Assembly: GCF_030125375.1 (NCBI RefSeq)
Contig: NZ_JASJUU010000006.1
Span: 166,373 to 230,372, forward strand
Length of the DNA: 64,000 nt
Direction: 5' to 3'
From: Pseudoalteromonas umbrosa
GTDB lineage: Bacteria; Pseudomonadota; Gammaproteobacteria; Enterobacterales; Alteromonadaceae
Below the pieces are notes generated by a model. That model was given only the letters and a program-made list of their open reading frames with translations, had not been told where the DNA came from and did no database searches. Shown one piece after another: positions 46,801 through 55,655 of the stretch (positions within the stretch are counted from its first letter, which is position 1; each line of letters starts with the position of its first letter). Both the position numbers and the translations under genes were made by a program.

Positions 46801-48169
46801 CAAGATGTTGCTCATTGAGCGATTGCTTACACCAGTGCAGCGCCAGTAGTGAAAAGAGCTGACAAGCGTAATAATCCAAAGGGCGATTTTGCAAGTCCCG
46901 TTCATGCTCTACAAACTGGCTAATAAAGGGGGCCGCAGTCAATAAAGATTCACTCAAGCACTCAAATAATTGGCCAATATAGTAATTTGTTTTATTCCCT
47001 TTTTTATCGGATAGCTGATTACTGGCAAGGGACATGGCTTGCTGAGTATGATCATTGTTACTTGACGCTGACGCTAAAAGGGCAATGAGGTGGAGCCAGC
47101 CAAAAATACCGTCTAAATAGGGTGCTTTCTTCTTGGAATATTTTTGCTGTGCTTGAAGCGCACTATTAAATTGCTGACATGCATGCTCGCTTTGATTGTT
47201 AAGCAGTAAAAAGCTAGCTTTCAGCTGCAGCGCATAACTGGTTATATCATTGGGTTTTATTAATTGTTGTGCTTGGTGTACATGGTTATCCAGTAACAAG
47301 GTTTCACTGAGCAAAAAGCGCAAGTTTCGATTATTTGGGCAGTGCTTTTGCGCTTGAATAAGCAGCTCAAGCGCAACATGGTTATTGATACCAAACTGTT
47401 TTTGGTTCGCAAGTAATGTTGCAAATGCTTGGTATTGCATCTCTTCTGGTAACTCAGCAAACGTATCCAGTTGGAATGGGTAAAAAACAAACTGCACCAG
47501 TGCACTGTTATTTTGTGTGTTGACTATTTGCGGGTTTTTGTGAAAAGCCAATCGTGCTTTTGCTTTAGGTAGCTGGCCAAGTAACAAAAAGTCGCGAGTG
47601 AGACGGTTTTCATCTTCTGGGTCTCGCTCCCACTCGTAGGCATTGAGCACCGGGATAAACTCTTCTGCATATTTTAATATCGGTAACAATCGCCCAAGCT
47701 TTTGTGCATGCTGAATTACATGGTTAGCGATAAGTGGGTTTATTCGCACATTGAGGTGCTCAATAATAGCCAGCTGCTTTGCTTCTAATAGCGTTGTCAG
47801 TTCTGAGCTAAGTGCAGAAACAGGCCTACCTTGTGCGATGACTTTTCGCTCTGTTAAACGCTTTAATATTTGCTTTATTTTTATGGTAGACGCCGACTTA
47901 AAAACCACTGCAAGCACTTGCACCAGTGTTTGGTAGTCTTCATCAAGGGCTAAATAGTCTTGATAGAGTCGCTCTATGATGACATTGGTATCTGTTGTGA
48001 GAGTGAGTGGGCGATTAAGTGAGTGCAAGAGTATTCCTAAGCGTACAGACTGACGCAGGGAAAGTACCAAATGGTCGTCAATGTCACAAGCTTTATGAGG
48101 GACTAAAAGTGATAGACATAAAAGGCATTTTGTCCGTCTTTCGCTGTCGTATCGAGATGAAAGTGACAC
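43811..48169 (-). CDS. SNF2-family ATP-dependent helicase/translocase
   Basis: A protein of up to 1452 residues. The SNF2 motor occupies the last third: motif I DDMGLGKTLQ near residue 1010, DEAQ (an altered DEAH box) near 1107, and the C-terminal helicase motifs GGSGLNLTAADYVIHMDPWW and QASDRAHRIGQ near 1380. The first 1000 residues are a helical, TPR-like and strand-rich region of unknown role. Such proteins translocate on DNA and often serve RNA polymerase recycling, repair or defence. The start is uncertain: ATG 48169 overlaps the GNAT gene end by 67 bases, whereas TTG 48070 would avoid it. A multi-gene defence island is not evident here. Confidence 0.92.
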   Translation of the reverse strand: MSLSSRYDSERRTKCLLCLSLLVPHKACDIDDHLVLSLRQSVRLGILLHSLNRPLTLTTDTNVIIERLYQDYLALDEDYQTLVQVLAVVFKSASTIKIKQILKRLTERKVIAQGRPVSALSSELTTLLEAKQLAIIEHLNVRINPLIANHVIQHAQKLGRLLPILKYAEEFIPVLNAYEWERDPEDENRLTRDFLLLGQLPKAKARLAFHKNPQIVNTQNNSALVQFVFYPFQLDTFAELPEEMQYQAFATLLANQKQFGINNHVALELLIQAQKHCPNNRNLRFLLSETLLLDNHVHQAQQLIKPNDITSYALQLKASFLLLNNQSEHACQQFNSALQAQQKYSKKKAPYLDGIFGWLHLIALLASASSNNDHTQQAMSLASNQLSDKKGNKTNYYIGQLFECLSESLLTAAPFISQFVEHERDLQNRPLDYYACQLFSLLALHWCKQSLNEQHLERLQACRAFFSNATLSLFTGIADQLYTSVTNGHKESELSLNFATLIQQQSEWDLALDRLLALAPKEALSDNADSTASERLIWLLDIANGKASFQAKVQKRQPHGWSKGKAIPLETLYQNQQDLTYLTASDLAVIDAMSIDKHWQDTTYHLNSVEALRAAALAPNVFTTNDLNEPLDIIESPAQLAITACGEQLLLSLTDLPEDFAKYSTVYAIKHITSHQYVFTYFDKQHLKIAHIIGENGLLIPKQAKPKLIASIAAIAPLLNIASQVSDIEIGLETVEPQAHLIINVSPYQQGLEFHCLSMPFGDLGPAFHPGVGNASISAEIEGKRIATKRNLAQEQELLDSLDTHCPAFLAMADNRLCIADLQDALCALEQLELGLQNSPPLQVKIRWPKGKKISLSKPLESQHLQLAISKKNQWFDLNGELKINDQQVIELKELLKLVEQSHGRFIELSGQQVVALSHALHEKLVQLNQSTEQGRFHPLASPIVSEAVTGMRMKTLPAWEEQSQKMYQANTLKVTPPADLNATLRDYQHTGFDWAMRLAHWGAGACLADDMGLGKTLQSLAVLLARAKEGPSLIIAPTSVCFNWQQEATKFAPTLRLKLLSHYGAGDARTALFAQLKTQDVVIISYGLLVRDIELLKSINWSCIVADEAQAIKNPLSQRAKAACALKGQFKMITTGTPIENNLVELWSLFRFVNPGLLGNLKRFSERFIQPIESKEDKPIAARYAQQNLKTLLQPFILRRMKHQVLTELPPRTEINVPIQLSDEEQTLYEALRQNAIANIAQANEQQDSGSQHLAMLAELTKLRQVCCNPNLVAPELGLSSAKLNKLDQLLQELRENGHKALIFSQFVGHLQLLAQHLKTRDVNYQYLDGSTPAAQRQARVNAFQRGEGEVFLISLKAGGSGLNLTAADYVIHMDPWWNPAVEAQASDRAHRIGQSRPVTIYRLIAQQTIEEKIIAMHEQKRDLAQQLLSGQDTTYKLSVKEVLELLKDTL

Positions 48170-48612
48170 TTCTCAAGTGCACGAATAGAGCCTTTATTAT
48201 GAGGGTCCACTCCAGCAAATACGGTTTTAATGCTGGTGGTGTATGCTAAATAAGTCATTAGCCCAGACAAAAGCTCGCTGCCAAAGCCCTGTCCCCAAGC
48301 TTGTTCAGCGATCAAATACCCTATGTGTGCTGTGTCACCAGAGCGGTGGAATAAGGTTAATCCAATTGGCAGAGTGCGGTCTTTGAGTGTGGTTTCTCTG
48401 CTCATCGCTATGAATATGTCTGCTTCTTTAAGCTTGTCACTGAGCCATTGCACTGCGTGCTCATCTAGCGGTGGTGATTGCCACTCTTTAGGTAAAAATG
48501 CAGTGACAGCAGGGGTGAGTATGTGCGTAATTTGCTGAGCATGATTTGGCTTTGATAATAAAGATTGGCAATGATATACACAGAGTCTTTGCGTAGTGAA
48601 TAAAGAGGACAT
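48103..48612 (-). CDS. GNAT acetyltransferase, RimJ/RimL-like
   Basis: A 169-residue GNAT protein of the RimJ/RimL type. It has an N-terminal LFTTQRLCVYH, the acetyl-CoA loop IGYLIAEQAWGQGFGSELL and the closing IKTVFAGVDPHNKGSIRALEKCHF. The target (protein N-terminus or small molecule) is unknown. It overlaps the SNF2 gene if that starts at 48169, so the two may be co-transcribed. Confidence 0.88.
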   Translation of the reverse strand: MSSLFTTQRLCVYHCQSLLSKPNHAQQITHILTPAVTAFLPKEWQSPPLDEHAVQWLSDKLKEADIFIAMSRETTLKDRTLPIGLTLFHRSGDTAHIGYLIAEQAWGQGFGSELLSGLMTYLAYTTSIKTVFAGVDPHNKGSIRALEKCHFHLDTTAKDGQNAFYVYHF

Positions 48613-48697
48613 CTGTTTAGCTCTCCAAAAGCGGCAGTATCAGTGCCGCAAGCTTGGTTTATTAATAAAGGTTAGTTACTTTCTGACTTTAATGCAC

Positions 48698-49102
48698 TTA
48701 TTGTTGAGATTGCTTAAACGCCATCATTTTTTGGTGACCTGTTAGTGCAGGGCCTGCGAGGGCTTTTAATAGTAGGCTGCCTACGTAAATGAAGAGGGCG
48801 CTCACCAATGCATCCAAAAACCAGGCTATAGGTATTGTTGTTACCCCTAAAAAGTCAGGCATATTTTGCAGCGCGGGTAAGGTTGCTTGCTGAGTGAGTG
48901 CATGCAGCGCTAAGGCGGCCCAAAAACCAAAACAGTATGGGCAATGCCAAGCTTCATAAAGGTAAGCAAGTGGCTTAGGGAGTTTATCGACGAGCGTGTT
49001 AAACCACGTTCCCCAATCAGGCAGCTTTTCCCAGATCAGAATATGTAATGTCAGTCCCATCAAAGCAATGGAAAAGTTTATTGTCATTGGAGAGTCAACC
49101 AT
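48698..49102 (-). CDS. small membrane protein with CPYC motif (DUF1360-like)
   Basis: A 134-residue protein with three membrane helices. The motif WHCPYCFGFW (about 52-61) recalls the CxxC-containing DUF1360 group. The CPYC pair could be redox-active or could bind metal; neither is shown. ATG 49102 has AGAGG upstream. It is convergent with nothing and stands between the GNAT and AraC genes. Confidence 0.72.
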   Translation of the reverse strand: MVDSPMTINFSIALMGLTLHILIWEKLPDWGTWFNTLVDKLPKPLAYLYEAWHCPYCFGFWAALALHALTQQATLPALQNMPDFLGVTTIPIAWFLDALVSALFIYVGSLLLKALAGPALTGHQKMMAFKQSQQ

Positions 49103-49228
49103 AATATACCTCTAAATATGCGTGTTTTAATATGTGGGCTATTCTAGAGCTAAATTTATTGGACGATAATTGATAGAATTTAGTAAAAATCGGCTTTTTT
49201 TAAGCTTTTCAAAAAGTGGGGTAACAGT

Positions 49229-50014
49229 ATGCATGCATTGGCCGTTGGCGAGGCGTTTTTTGAGACGCTAACAGAGCAAAAGCATGACTCACATGCGGAA
49301 TGTGTACTGACTTTTATCGTATCTGGTGAAATGACCATTGCCCATCGCCTGCCTTATCACATTAAGCCTGGCTCATTTAATATTGTGCCGCCAGGCGTTC
49401 CTCATACGCTGTTAACAGGTGAAAACCTGCAGGTTTTATGGCTGAGTTTTTGCCCTGATTGCTTGGGTTTAGCCGACAGTGATTTACTGACTTCTTTTGA
49501 GCAGGTGAAAAAAGGCGTGTTGCCCGTGAAAGCGGCGAGCTTGGACCGGCATGCCTTCATTTCAACTCTATTTTATGAACTGATTGCGGCTCAACAACAA
49601 AAACTGAGCCTTGAAGTGCAGCGCAGCTTTGTTGTTTTGTTGTTGAATGAGCTCAGTTTGGCTGTCTCGTGTGGCGCAAATTCTTCGCAATATAACGAGA
49701 AGGTTGAAAAGGCGCTCACGTTCATACAAGCCAATTATTTACGATCTATTGGACTCAATGAAGTAAGTGAGGCGGTTCATGTGACGCCTCCTTATCTTGC
49801 CCAATTGTTTAAACAAGAAACGGGGCATACGGTTGGTCAATGGATCACACAAAAGCGCTTATCGCAGGCGTGTACACAGCTGCTACATACTTCACAGCCT
49901 GTCAGTCATTTAGCAGAAACACTTGGGTGGAGTGATACCACCCACTTTATTCGCCAATTCAAAAAATATATTGGTCAAACGCCTGCTGCATGGCGAAAAA
50001 ATCAAAAACGCTAG
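49229..50014 (+). CDS. AraC-family transcriptional regulator
   Basis: A 261-residue regulator with an N-terminal cupin-like sensor domain (about 20-100, HAECVLTFIVSGEMTIAHR, then PGSFNIVPPGVPHTLLTG). A C-terminal double helix-turn-helix covers about 155-258, with GLNEVSEAVHVTPPYLAQLFKQETG and the last helix LGWSDTTHFIRQFKKYIGQTP. ATG 49229 has GGGGT upstream. It is monocistronic, and the effector and targets are unknown. The divergent CPYC membrane protein gene, with about 125 bases between, could be a target. Confidence 0.9.
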   Translation: MHALAVGEAFFETLTEQKHDSHAECVLTFIVSGEMTIAHRLPYHIKPGSFNIVPPGVPHTLLTGENLQVLWLSFCPDCLGLADSDLLTSFEQVKKGVLPVKAASLDRHAFISTLFYELIAAQQQKLSLEVQRSFVVLLLNELSLAVSCGANSSQYNEKVEKALTFIQANYLRSIGLNEVSEAVHVTPPYLAQLFKQETGHTVGQWITQKRLSQACTQLLHTSQPVSHLAETLGWSDTTHFIRQFKKYIGQTPAAWRKNQKR

Positions 50015-50033
50015 TGTGATAATTTATGGGTGT

Positions 50034-50705
50034 TTAAGCCTTCAGTGCTTTTAAGCTGCGATTGACCAGTTGATCCGCTTGTCGAGTAGTTTCTGGCAAA
50101 CGGTATTTGGGAGTGAGCTTTTCAATCCATTGCACAGCTGTTTCAATACTTATTTTATGCCCCACCGAGACAAAAACCGGTTTGATATCTTTTTGCGTGC
50201 GCAGCACCTTGCCGATAATAGTCTCATCATGCATTAAATCAGACATGCTGCCCTTGCATGCACCCGGCGTTTCATACTCACCGATCAGCTTGGTTTTACC
50301 ACAACCAATAGTGGGAATATCTAAAAGCACACCAAGGTGGCTTGCCATACCAAAACGCTTAGGGTGTGCGATGCCTTGCCCATCACAGACGATTAAATCT
50401 GGCAACATCGAAAGTTTTTTTATGGCATTGATTAACGGGGGGATTTCACGAAAAGAAAATAACCCTGGTATATAAGGAAAGCTGATGGTCTCTACCACAC
50501 TACATGACTCGATGACTTGCAGTGTTTTTGCGTCTAATAGTACCACTGCGCCAACCACTTGGTCATTGTCTTCATCATAGGCAACATCCACGCCTGCGAT
50601 TGTATCAATCTCATTGAATTGATCAGTCATAATGACGGTATTGGCTAAAGATGTTTGAATTTGCAATGCGTCTTCTTGTGTTGTGGGTGCGTCGTATTGG
50701 ATCAT
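50034..50705 (-). CDS. nfi: endonuclease V
   Basis: A 223-residue nuclease that cuts near deaminated bases (inosine) in DNA or RNA. The catalytic acidic residues are visible in AGVDVAYD, FSFREIPP and LIVCDGQGIAHPKRFGMASHLG, followed by the family's GCGKTKLIG. Length fits E. coli Nfi (223). It is convergent with the AraC gene, with a 19-base gap. Confidence 0.95.
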   Translation of the reverse strand: MIQYDAPTTQEDALQIQTSLANTVIMTDQFNEIDTIAGVDVAYDEDNDQVVGAVVLLDAKTLQVIESCSVVETISFPYIPGLFSFREIPPLINAIKKLSMLPDLIVCDGQGIAHPKRFGMASHLGVLLDIPTIGCGKTKLIGEYETPGACKGSMSDLMHDETIIGKVLRTQKDIKPVFVSVGHKISIETAVQWIEKLTPKYRLPETTRQADQLVNRSLKALKA

Positions 50706-50803
50706 GCTGATGATTTATGTTGGTATTGATGATTTGAATATGATGGGGCGTAAAATATGATTATCAATAGTTTATGTGACTTTTTTGATCTATGAATGGA
50801 TAA

Positions 50804-50839
50804 AAGAACCCCTGTATCGTGAGTAACAGAGGCTCTTTG
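50804..50839 (-). terminator. terminator of the porin-like gene
   Basis: Imperfect arms AAGAGCCTCTGT and ACAGGGGTTCTT on the minus strand are followed by TTATCC, just after the porin-like stop codon. Confidence 0.6.
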
Positions 50840-50843
50840 GGTT

Positions 50844-52013
50844 CTAGTAATTTATCGACGTTCTAAAGTCATATCTGAAGCCAACGGACAAAGAGTCAAA
50901 ATCTTGGTCGTTCGTATACGACTTGGTGAGGTATTCAAGGTGTACGCGCAGCGGTGGCGTTGGCATCCATTCTAAAGTGACGTTGTAACCATCGTAGCTC
51001 TGATTAGCTGGGTCGTTATCACTGTAACCGTCGTCAAAATCAAAAAATCCTGCTTTTAGCTTATAAAACTCTGTCAGTTTATAAGCAAAAGAAAGATCAA
51101 GTGTTGAGCCATCTCTGTCTGCGATATTGTTTCTTTCATACGTTTTATCTTGATAGGCGATTGCAGCGTAAAAGCGGTCTGTAAAATCATAGGCTACTGA
51201 GCCTGCCCAGATGGAGTTTTCTCCTTGCCTGACTTGCTGGTCGTAGACATCATTCATTTGGTAGGTGATTGCAGCATGTAGCCCATCTTTATCATAGCTG
51301 ACACCAGCATTGAACAAGTCTGCATAGTTTTCGTTATTTGCTCCATCGTACTGTGCAACAGCTACAAAAGTAATAGGACCACTGTCAAGGCGGTAACTGA
51401 GCAAGTTGTCAACGAAAAATAGGCTTTCGTTATCATAGGCGTAAGGACTGTTTGCATGATTAAAAATATCGACGTATTCAGCAATAAACAAGTACTGCGC
51501 AGGTCGCTGTTTACCAATCCCAAAGCGCCCGACGGGGGTAACTAGGGCGGTGTAGGCGCGACGAGAGCGGCCAAACTCACCGGTATTTTGAATGTCGATA
51601 CTCCACTCACCATGTAGTTCTGCGGCCCAGTCATCATTAAATCTGTGGGTGGCTTTGATCCCCGCGTGGGATAATGCGTCACGCACATCGTATGTATCTT
51701 CGCCGTTGTCTTCGATGCGTCCATAGGTTGGGCGCATGGTCGCATAGACCTCAACCTTATGCGTTACAGGTTTTTCTGCCGCTTTTGGTACAGGTTTTGG
51801 TGCTGTTTTGGCGGTGGCGGTAGGTTGTCTGGTGTCTGCTGGTTTTTCAGGTTCTGGGTGCTGCGCAGTAAATCGTCGTTTGAGTTCCGCAAGCTGGGCT
51901 TCAAGTGCCTTAATGTCATCCATGGTGACGGGACGGTTATCATTTGCAATCACCGGATATGCAAATGACGTAGATAGCAAAAGAGCAAATAAAGAACGGC
52001 TCGCTGTTTTCAT
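50844..52013 (-). CDS. outer-membrane porin-like protein
   Basis: A 389-residue exported protein. After a signal peptide (about 1-23) comes a coiled-coil (MDDIKALEAQLAELKRRF, about 31-48) and a Pro/Lys/Ala-rich linker. A barrel-like region then runs to the end, with VEVYATMRPTYGRIEDNGE, GRFGIGKQRPAQY and many aromatic strands, closing YDFRTSINY (terminal Tyr). This matches gram-negative general porins with a peptidoglycan-facing coiled coil at the N-terminus. The solute is unknown. Confidence 0.85.
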   Translation of the reverse strand: MKTASRSLFALLLSTSFAYPVIANDNRPVTMDDIKALEAQLAELKRRFTAQHPEPEKPADTRQPTATAKTAPKPVPKAAEKPVTHKVEVYATMRPTYGRIEDNGEDTYDVRDALSHAGIKATHRFNDDWAAELHGEWSIDIQNTGEFGRSRRAYTALVTPVGRFGIGKQRPAQYLFIAEYVDIFNHANSPYAYDNESLFFVDNLLSYRLDSGPITFVAVAQYDGANNENYADLFNAGVSYDKDGLHAAITYQMNDVYDQQVRQGENSIWAGSVAYDFTDRFYAAIAYQDKTYERNNIADRDGSTLDLSFAYKLTEFYKLKAGFFDFDDGYSDNDPANQSYDGYNVTLEWMPTPPLRVHLEYLTKSYTNDQDFDSLSVGFRYDFRTSINY

Positions 52014-52097
52014 AGTCTTTAAACCAATTAGTTGCGATAAAGCGAATTATAGACAACACTTTGCGATGTTGACTGATTTTTTTTCTGGCGAGTAACT

Positions 52098-53981
52098 ATG
52101 AAGATTAGAACCAAGTTTTCAGTCGCTTCTGCGCTGGTGGTGTTTATCATCATTATTGTATTCAGCGGCTCTACTTACTGGTTTATCAATGATTCAATGA
52201 AGCAAAAAACGGCTGCTTATGTGGGAGACACTACTCAGCTGCTGGCGATCAGCATTAATAACTGGCTGTCGAAAAAAGCCTCACAAGTACACTTAGTAAA
52301 GACACAGTTAGATGTTGAATTTAGTGTAGAAAATTTTCAGCAAGCGTTAAACACGCCTTATTTTAGCACCTCATTCCTATTGGCGTTTGGTACTGTGGAT
52401 ACGGAAACAGGACTTAGGTCAAACAACCCAAACCGTCAGAATCCTCCTGGTGTGGACTTTCGCCAACGTCCTTGGTATTCATTGGCAAAACAAAAAGGGA
52501 AAACGGTTTTCACTAGCCCTTATGTGGATGCGGCAACGGGTGAGCTATTACTTTCGGTAGTGTCTCCAATCAATTATCAAGGCCAGTTTAAAGGCGTGAT
52601 CGGTGGAGACCTAAGCTTAACGACCATCGCTAACAGTATCAATGCGGTTGACTTTGACGAAACTGGATTTGCATTTTTAGTGGATAAGCAAGGAGAAATC
52701 ATTTCTCATCAGCAAAAAGATTTAAATGGCAAAACGTTACGTGACATTTCGCCTAATCTTTCTCTGGCTCAGTCAAAAACAGTGATTGAAGTAGAAGTCG
52801 GTGGTGAAGACAAAATCATGTATTACTACCCACTGGATGATCAGTATGGTAATGCATGGTATTTGGCGGTAATGCTTGATAAAGACAAAGTTTATCAAGT
52901 GCTCAACAAGATGACATTGAATACGATTGTTTTGGCAATCATTGCCGTTGTGTTAGGGTCATTAACAATCAGAACGCTCGCGATACACCTTTTAAAACCA
53001 CTAAAAGAGTTAGAAGCTGCCATTACCAACATCGCATCGGGTAGTGGTGATTTGACTCAGCGTTTAACCATTAAAAATGATGATGAGTGCGGTAAGGTCG
53101 CGCAGCAGTTTAATATATTTTTAGGGTCGCTCCATCAGTTAGTCTCACAAGTGAAACATGGTACCGATATTGTGGTATCAAGTAGTGAAGCAGCCCGAGA
53201 ATTGGCGACTCAATCAAGCTCTCGTTTACAAGAGCAGGTCGGATTGGTAGAAAGTTTAGCAACAGCTATGCATGAGATGAGTACAACCTCCGGTGAAATA
53301 GCGGGTAGTGCTCAAAATGCGGCCAGCTCTATTACCACGGTTAATGACAAAACTAGAGATGGTCAGCAGGTCTTTTTAGAAACAAAAAAAGAGATTTCCG
53401 CGTTATCTGAGGAGATAAACGAGTCCCATGCAATGAGTACGCAACTTGCTGAATACAGTCATAGCATCGAAAATATATTATCCGTAATTAATGGTATTGC
53501 TGAGCAAACAAACTTACTGGCGCTTAACGCCGCGATTGAAGCTGCAAGGGCTGGGGAGCAGGGTAGAGGATTTGCAGTTGTGGCCGATGAAGTGCGCTCG
53601 CTTGCGACCAAAACGCAAGAATCGACAACAGAAATTAAAAGTATGATTGAACAAATACAGGTCTCGTCAAATCAGGTGCAAAATGCCATGGGGGCAAGTC
53701 GAGACAAAACTTTGTTATGTGTTGAGCAAACAGAGCATGCGACGCAAATGCTGAATGAAATTTCTGAGTCGGTAAAAGACATCATGGATCGCAATATTCA
53801 AATTGCGACTGCGATTGAAGAGCAAAGTGTTGTCATTGAAGAGATAAATAAAAATACCGCGAATATCAATGATATTAGCGTTGAGGTTGATAATTTTTCT
53901 AGTCAGCAATACGAAGCGAGCCAAGAGCTTGCTTCGCAATCACACGAGCAAGAGGTACTGCTGTCTAAATTTACTTTATAG
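52098..53981 (+). CDS. methyl-accepting chemotaxis protein with dCache-type sensor
   Basis: A 627-residue transmembrane chemoreceptor. TM1 (about 11-32) is followed by a periplasmic double-Cache-type domain (about 35-270, with VDFRQRPWYSLAKQKGKTVFTSPY), TM2 (about 275-298), a HAMP region (about 300-350) and a cytoplasmic signalling hairpin. The hairpin tip contains GIAEQTNLLALNAAIEAARAGEQGRGFAVVADEVRSLA as split segments. No CheA-binding variation is seen. It is monocistronic and divergent from the porin gene. dCache receptors usually bind amino acids or small organic ligands. Confidence 0.95.
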   Translation: MKIRTKFSVASALVVFIIIIVFSGSTYWFINDSMKQKTAAYVGDTTQLLAISINNWLSKKASQVHLVKTQLDVEFSVENFQQALNTPYFSTSFLLAFGTVDTETGLRSNNPNRQNPPGVDFRQRPWYSLAKQKGKTVFTSPYVDAATGELLLSVVSPINYQGQFKGVIGGDLSLTTIANSINAVDFDETGFAFLVDKQGEIISHQQKDLNGKTLRDISPNLSLAQSKTVIEVEVGGEDKIMYYYPLDDQYGNAWYLAVMLDKDKVYQVLNKMTLNTIVLAIIAVVLGSLTIRTLAIHLLKPLKELEAAITNIASGSGDLTQRLTIKNDDECGKVAQQFNIFLGSLHQLVSQVKHGTDIVVSSSEAARELATQSSSRLQEQVGLVESLATAMHEMSTTSGEIAGSAQNAASSITTVNDKTRDGQQVFLETKKEISALSEEINESHAMSTQLAEYSHSIENILSVINGIAEQTNLLALNAAIEAARAGEQGRGFAVVADEVRSLATKTQESTTEIKSMIEQIQVSSNQVQNAMGASRDKTLLCVEQTEHATQMLNEISESVKDIMDRNIQIATAIEEQSVVIEEINKNTANINDISVEVDNFSSQQYEASQELASQSHEQEVLLSKFTL

Positions 53982-53994
53982 TATGGTGAGATGT

Positions 53995-54037
53995 TTTCAG
54001 CTGAGCCAAAAGCACGTATGATTTTGCTCAGTTGAAA
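53995..54037 (+). terminator. hairpin after the chemoreceptor gene
   Basis: Twelve-base arms TTTCAGCTGAGC and GCTCAGTTGAAA (one G·U) enclose a 19-base loop, 14 bases past the stop. The U-tract is weak. Confidence 0.42.
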
Positions 54038-54062
54038 TAGTCAGTGATTGTAGGAGCAAATC

Positions 54063-54515
54063 ATGGCCATATGGGTAGATGCAGACGCGTGCCCTGTCGT
54101 AATTCGAGAGATTTTGTTTCGTGCAGCGGTGCGCACTCAGGTGACGGTCACTTTGGTGGCAAATCAATATTTGAAAACACCACCGTCTCCTTATATTTGC
54201 AAGTTGCAGGTCAGTGCAGGCTTTGACGTTGCAGATAACGAAATCGTGAAGCGCATGAGCGCAGGAGACTTGGTGATCACCAGTGATATTCCTCTCGCGG
54301 CAGAAGTCATAGAAAAGGGCGGACTTGCACTAAGTACCCGAGGGGAAATGTATACCACTGAAAATATTCGTGCGCGTTTAAATATACGTGACTTTATGGA
54401 TACGATGAGAAGTAGTGGTGTTCAAACCGGTGGGCCGCCGCCTTTGAGCCAAAGTGAGAAACAGCAATTTGCAAATTGTCTAGACCGGTGGCTGCAGCAA
54501 CGCAAAACACAGTAA
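54063..54515 (+). CDS. YaiI/YqxD family protein (DUF188)
   Basis: A 150-residue protein of the UPF0178 YaiI/YqxD family, a small PIN-like fold of uncertain biochemical function. The signature MAIWVDADACPVVIREILFRAA opens the protein, and GDLVITSDIPLAAEVIEKG follows. ATG 54063 is preceded by AGGAG. A small hairpin follows the stop. Confidence 0.92.
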   Translation: MAIWVDADACPVVIREILFRAAVRTQVTVTLVANQYLKTPPSPYICKLQVSAGFDVADNEIVKRMSAGDLVITSDIPLAAEVIEKGGLALSTRGEMYTTENIRARLNIRDFMDTMRSSGVQTGGPPPLSQSEKQQFANCLDRWLQQRKTQ

Positions 54516-54528
54516 AATATAGCTTTAT

Positions 54529-54549
54529 AGCCTGTTGATGATACAGGCT
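54529..54549 (+). terminator. intrinsic terminator after the YaiI-family gene
   Basis: Arms AGCCTGT and ACAGGCT with a 7-base loop are followed by TACTTTTCTT. Confidence 0.55.
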
Positions 54550-54668
54550 TACTTTTCTTATCCATTTGTCCTCTTTAATACCCACACTTGTATTGATCTT
54601 CGGTTCATTTTTTGTAAAGTAAGATGTCCAACCAATGAAGGGCACATAGTCTATCGAAGGAGAGTAAT

Positions 54669-55151
54669 ATGATAAGAGAGATGACACAGCAAGACTTTGT
54701 GACATTTTGGCCTGTGTTTAAAGAGATTATATTACAGCAAGAAACCTATGCATATCATCCTAATATGTCACAAGAAGAAGCTTACCAAATTTGGTGTGCG
54801 CAGCCATTAAAAGCGTTTGTGTATGTTGAAAATAAACAAGTATTAGGGACGTATTATATTAAGGCCAATGCGATGGGCCCCAGCGATCATATTTGCAACT
54901 GTGGTTATATGGTTTCACCGAAAGCCCGTGGTAAAGGGTTAGCAAGAAAACTATGTGAGCACTCACAGCTGCAGGCTGTGGCGCTTGGTTTTAAGGCGAT
55001 GCAGTTTAACTCAGTTGTTTCGAGTAATGAAATTGCGGTTTCGCTTTGGAAAAAGTTGGGGTATGAGGTCATTGGTACTATTCCGAACGCTTATCGTCAC
55101 CCTCACTTGGGGTTTGTTGATAGTTATATCATGTATAAGTGGTTGGCATAA
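54669..55151 (+). CDS. GNAT acetyltransferase (first of a three-gene cluster)
   Basis: A 160-residue GNAT protein. Features are the N-terminal MIREMTQQDFVTFWPVF, the acetyl-CoA loop CNCGYMVSPKARGKGLARKLC and the closing VSSNEIAVSLWKKLGYEVIG. ATG has GAAGGAGAG upstream. It is the first gene of a tight cluster with another GNAT (18-base gap) and a FosA-type protein. The acceptor is unknown. Confidence 0.9.
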   Translation: MIREMTQQDFVTFWPVFKEIILQQETYAYHPNMSQEEAYQIWCAQPLKAFVYVENKQVLGTYYIKANAMGPSDHICNCGYMVSPKARGKGLARKLCEHSQLQAVALGFKAMQFNSVVSSNEIAVSLWKKLGYEVIGTIPNAYRHPHLGFVDSYIMYKWLA

Positions 55152-55169
55152 AAATAGAAGGGGTCAATA

Positions 55170-55655
55170 TTGAACAAGGAATTAGTGTTTTATTATTTAG
55201 CAGATAAACCGGAATACCTGCCTACAGTCGCCCGTTGGTATTACTCACAGTGGTGTGAGCAAAGTGGTCGCTACACTTTAGATCAGCTCACTGAAAAACT
55301 AAAAAATTCATTAAATAAAAATGCGTTACCAAAAGTTCTTATCGCGATGATAGGTAATCAGTTAGTTGCGGCTGCGGAACTAAAAATTCGAGAAATGGAT
55401 GATTACCCACAATATGAACATTGGGTTGGTGGAGTGTATGTGGACGCGCAAATGAGAGGCATGCAGATTGGTAAAAGGCTGATGTCTTATGTTGTGTCGC
55501 AAGCGAAATTAGCGCAGATTAAAACGCTCTACTTGCAGACAGAGCAATTGGATGGCGGTTTATATAGTCAATTGGGCTTTGAGCCAATGTTTGAGACGCA
55601 TTCAAAGGGCTATCATGTGGTTGTGATGAAAAAGTCACTGAGTTTGTCTGTATGA
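55170..55655 (+). CDS. GNAT acetyltransferase (second of the cluster)
   Basis: A 161-residue GNAT protein. The acetyl-CoA loop is VDAQMRGMQIGKRLM, and LYLQTEQLDGGLYSQLGFEPM closes it. The start is TTG 55170 with GAAGGGG upstream. It overlaps the next gene by 4 bases (ATGA), so the products are likely made together. It may modify a small molecule, possibly a drug or amine, but this is unproven. Confidence 0.88.
   Translation: MNKELVFYYLADKPEYLPTVARWYYSQWCEQSGRYTLDQLTEKLKNSLNKNALPKVLIAMIGNQLVAAAELKIREMDDYPQYEHWVGGVYVDAQMRGMQIGKRLMSYVVSQAKLAQIKTLYLQTEQLDGGLYSQLGFEPMFETHSKGYHVVVMKKSLSLSV

Noticed and set aside
43811..48169. The SNF2 protein as part of a phage-defence locus such as DISARM or Dnd
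   Set aside because: No methylase, phospholipase, Dnd or other defence partners are adjacent; the neighbours are unrelated single genes.
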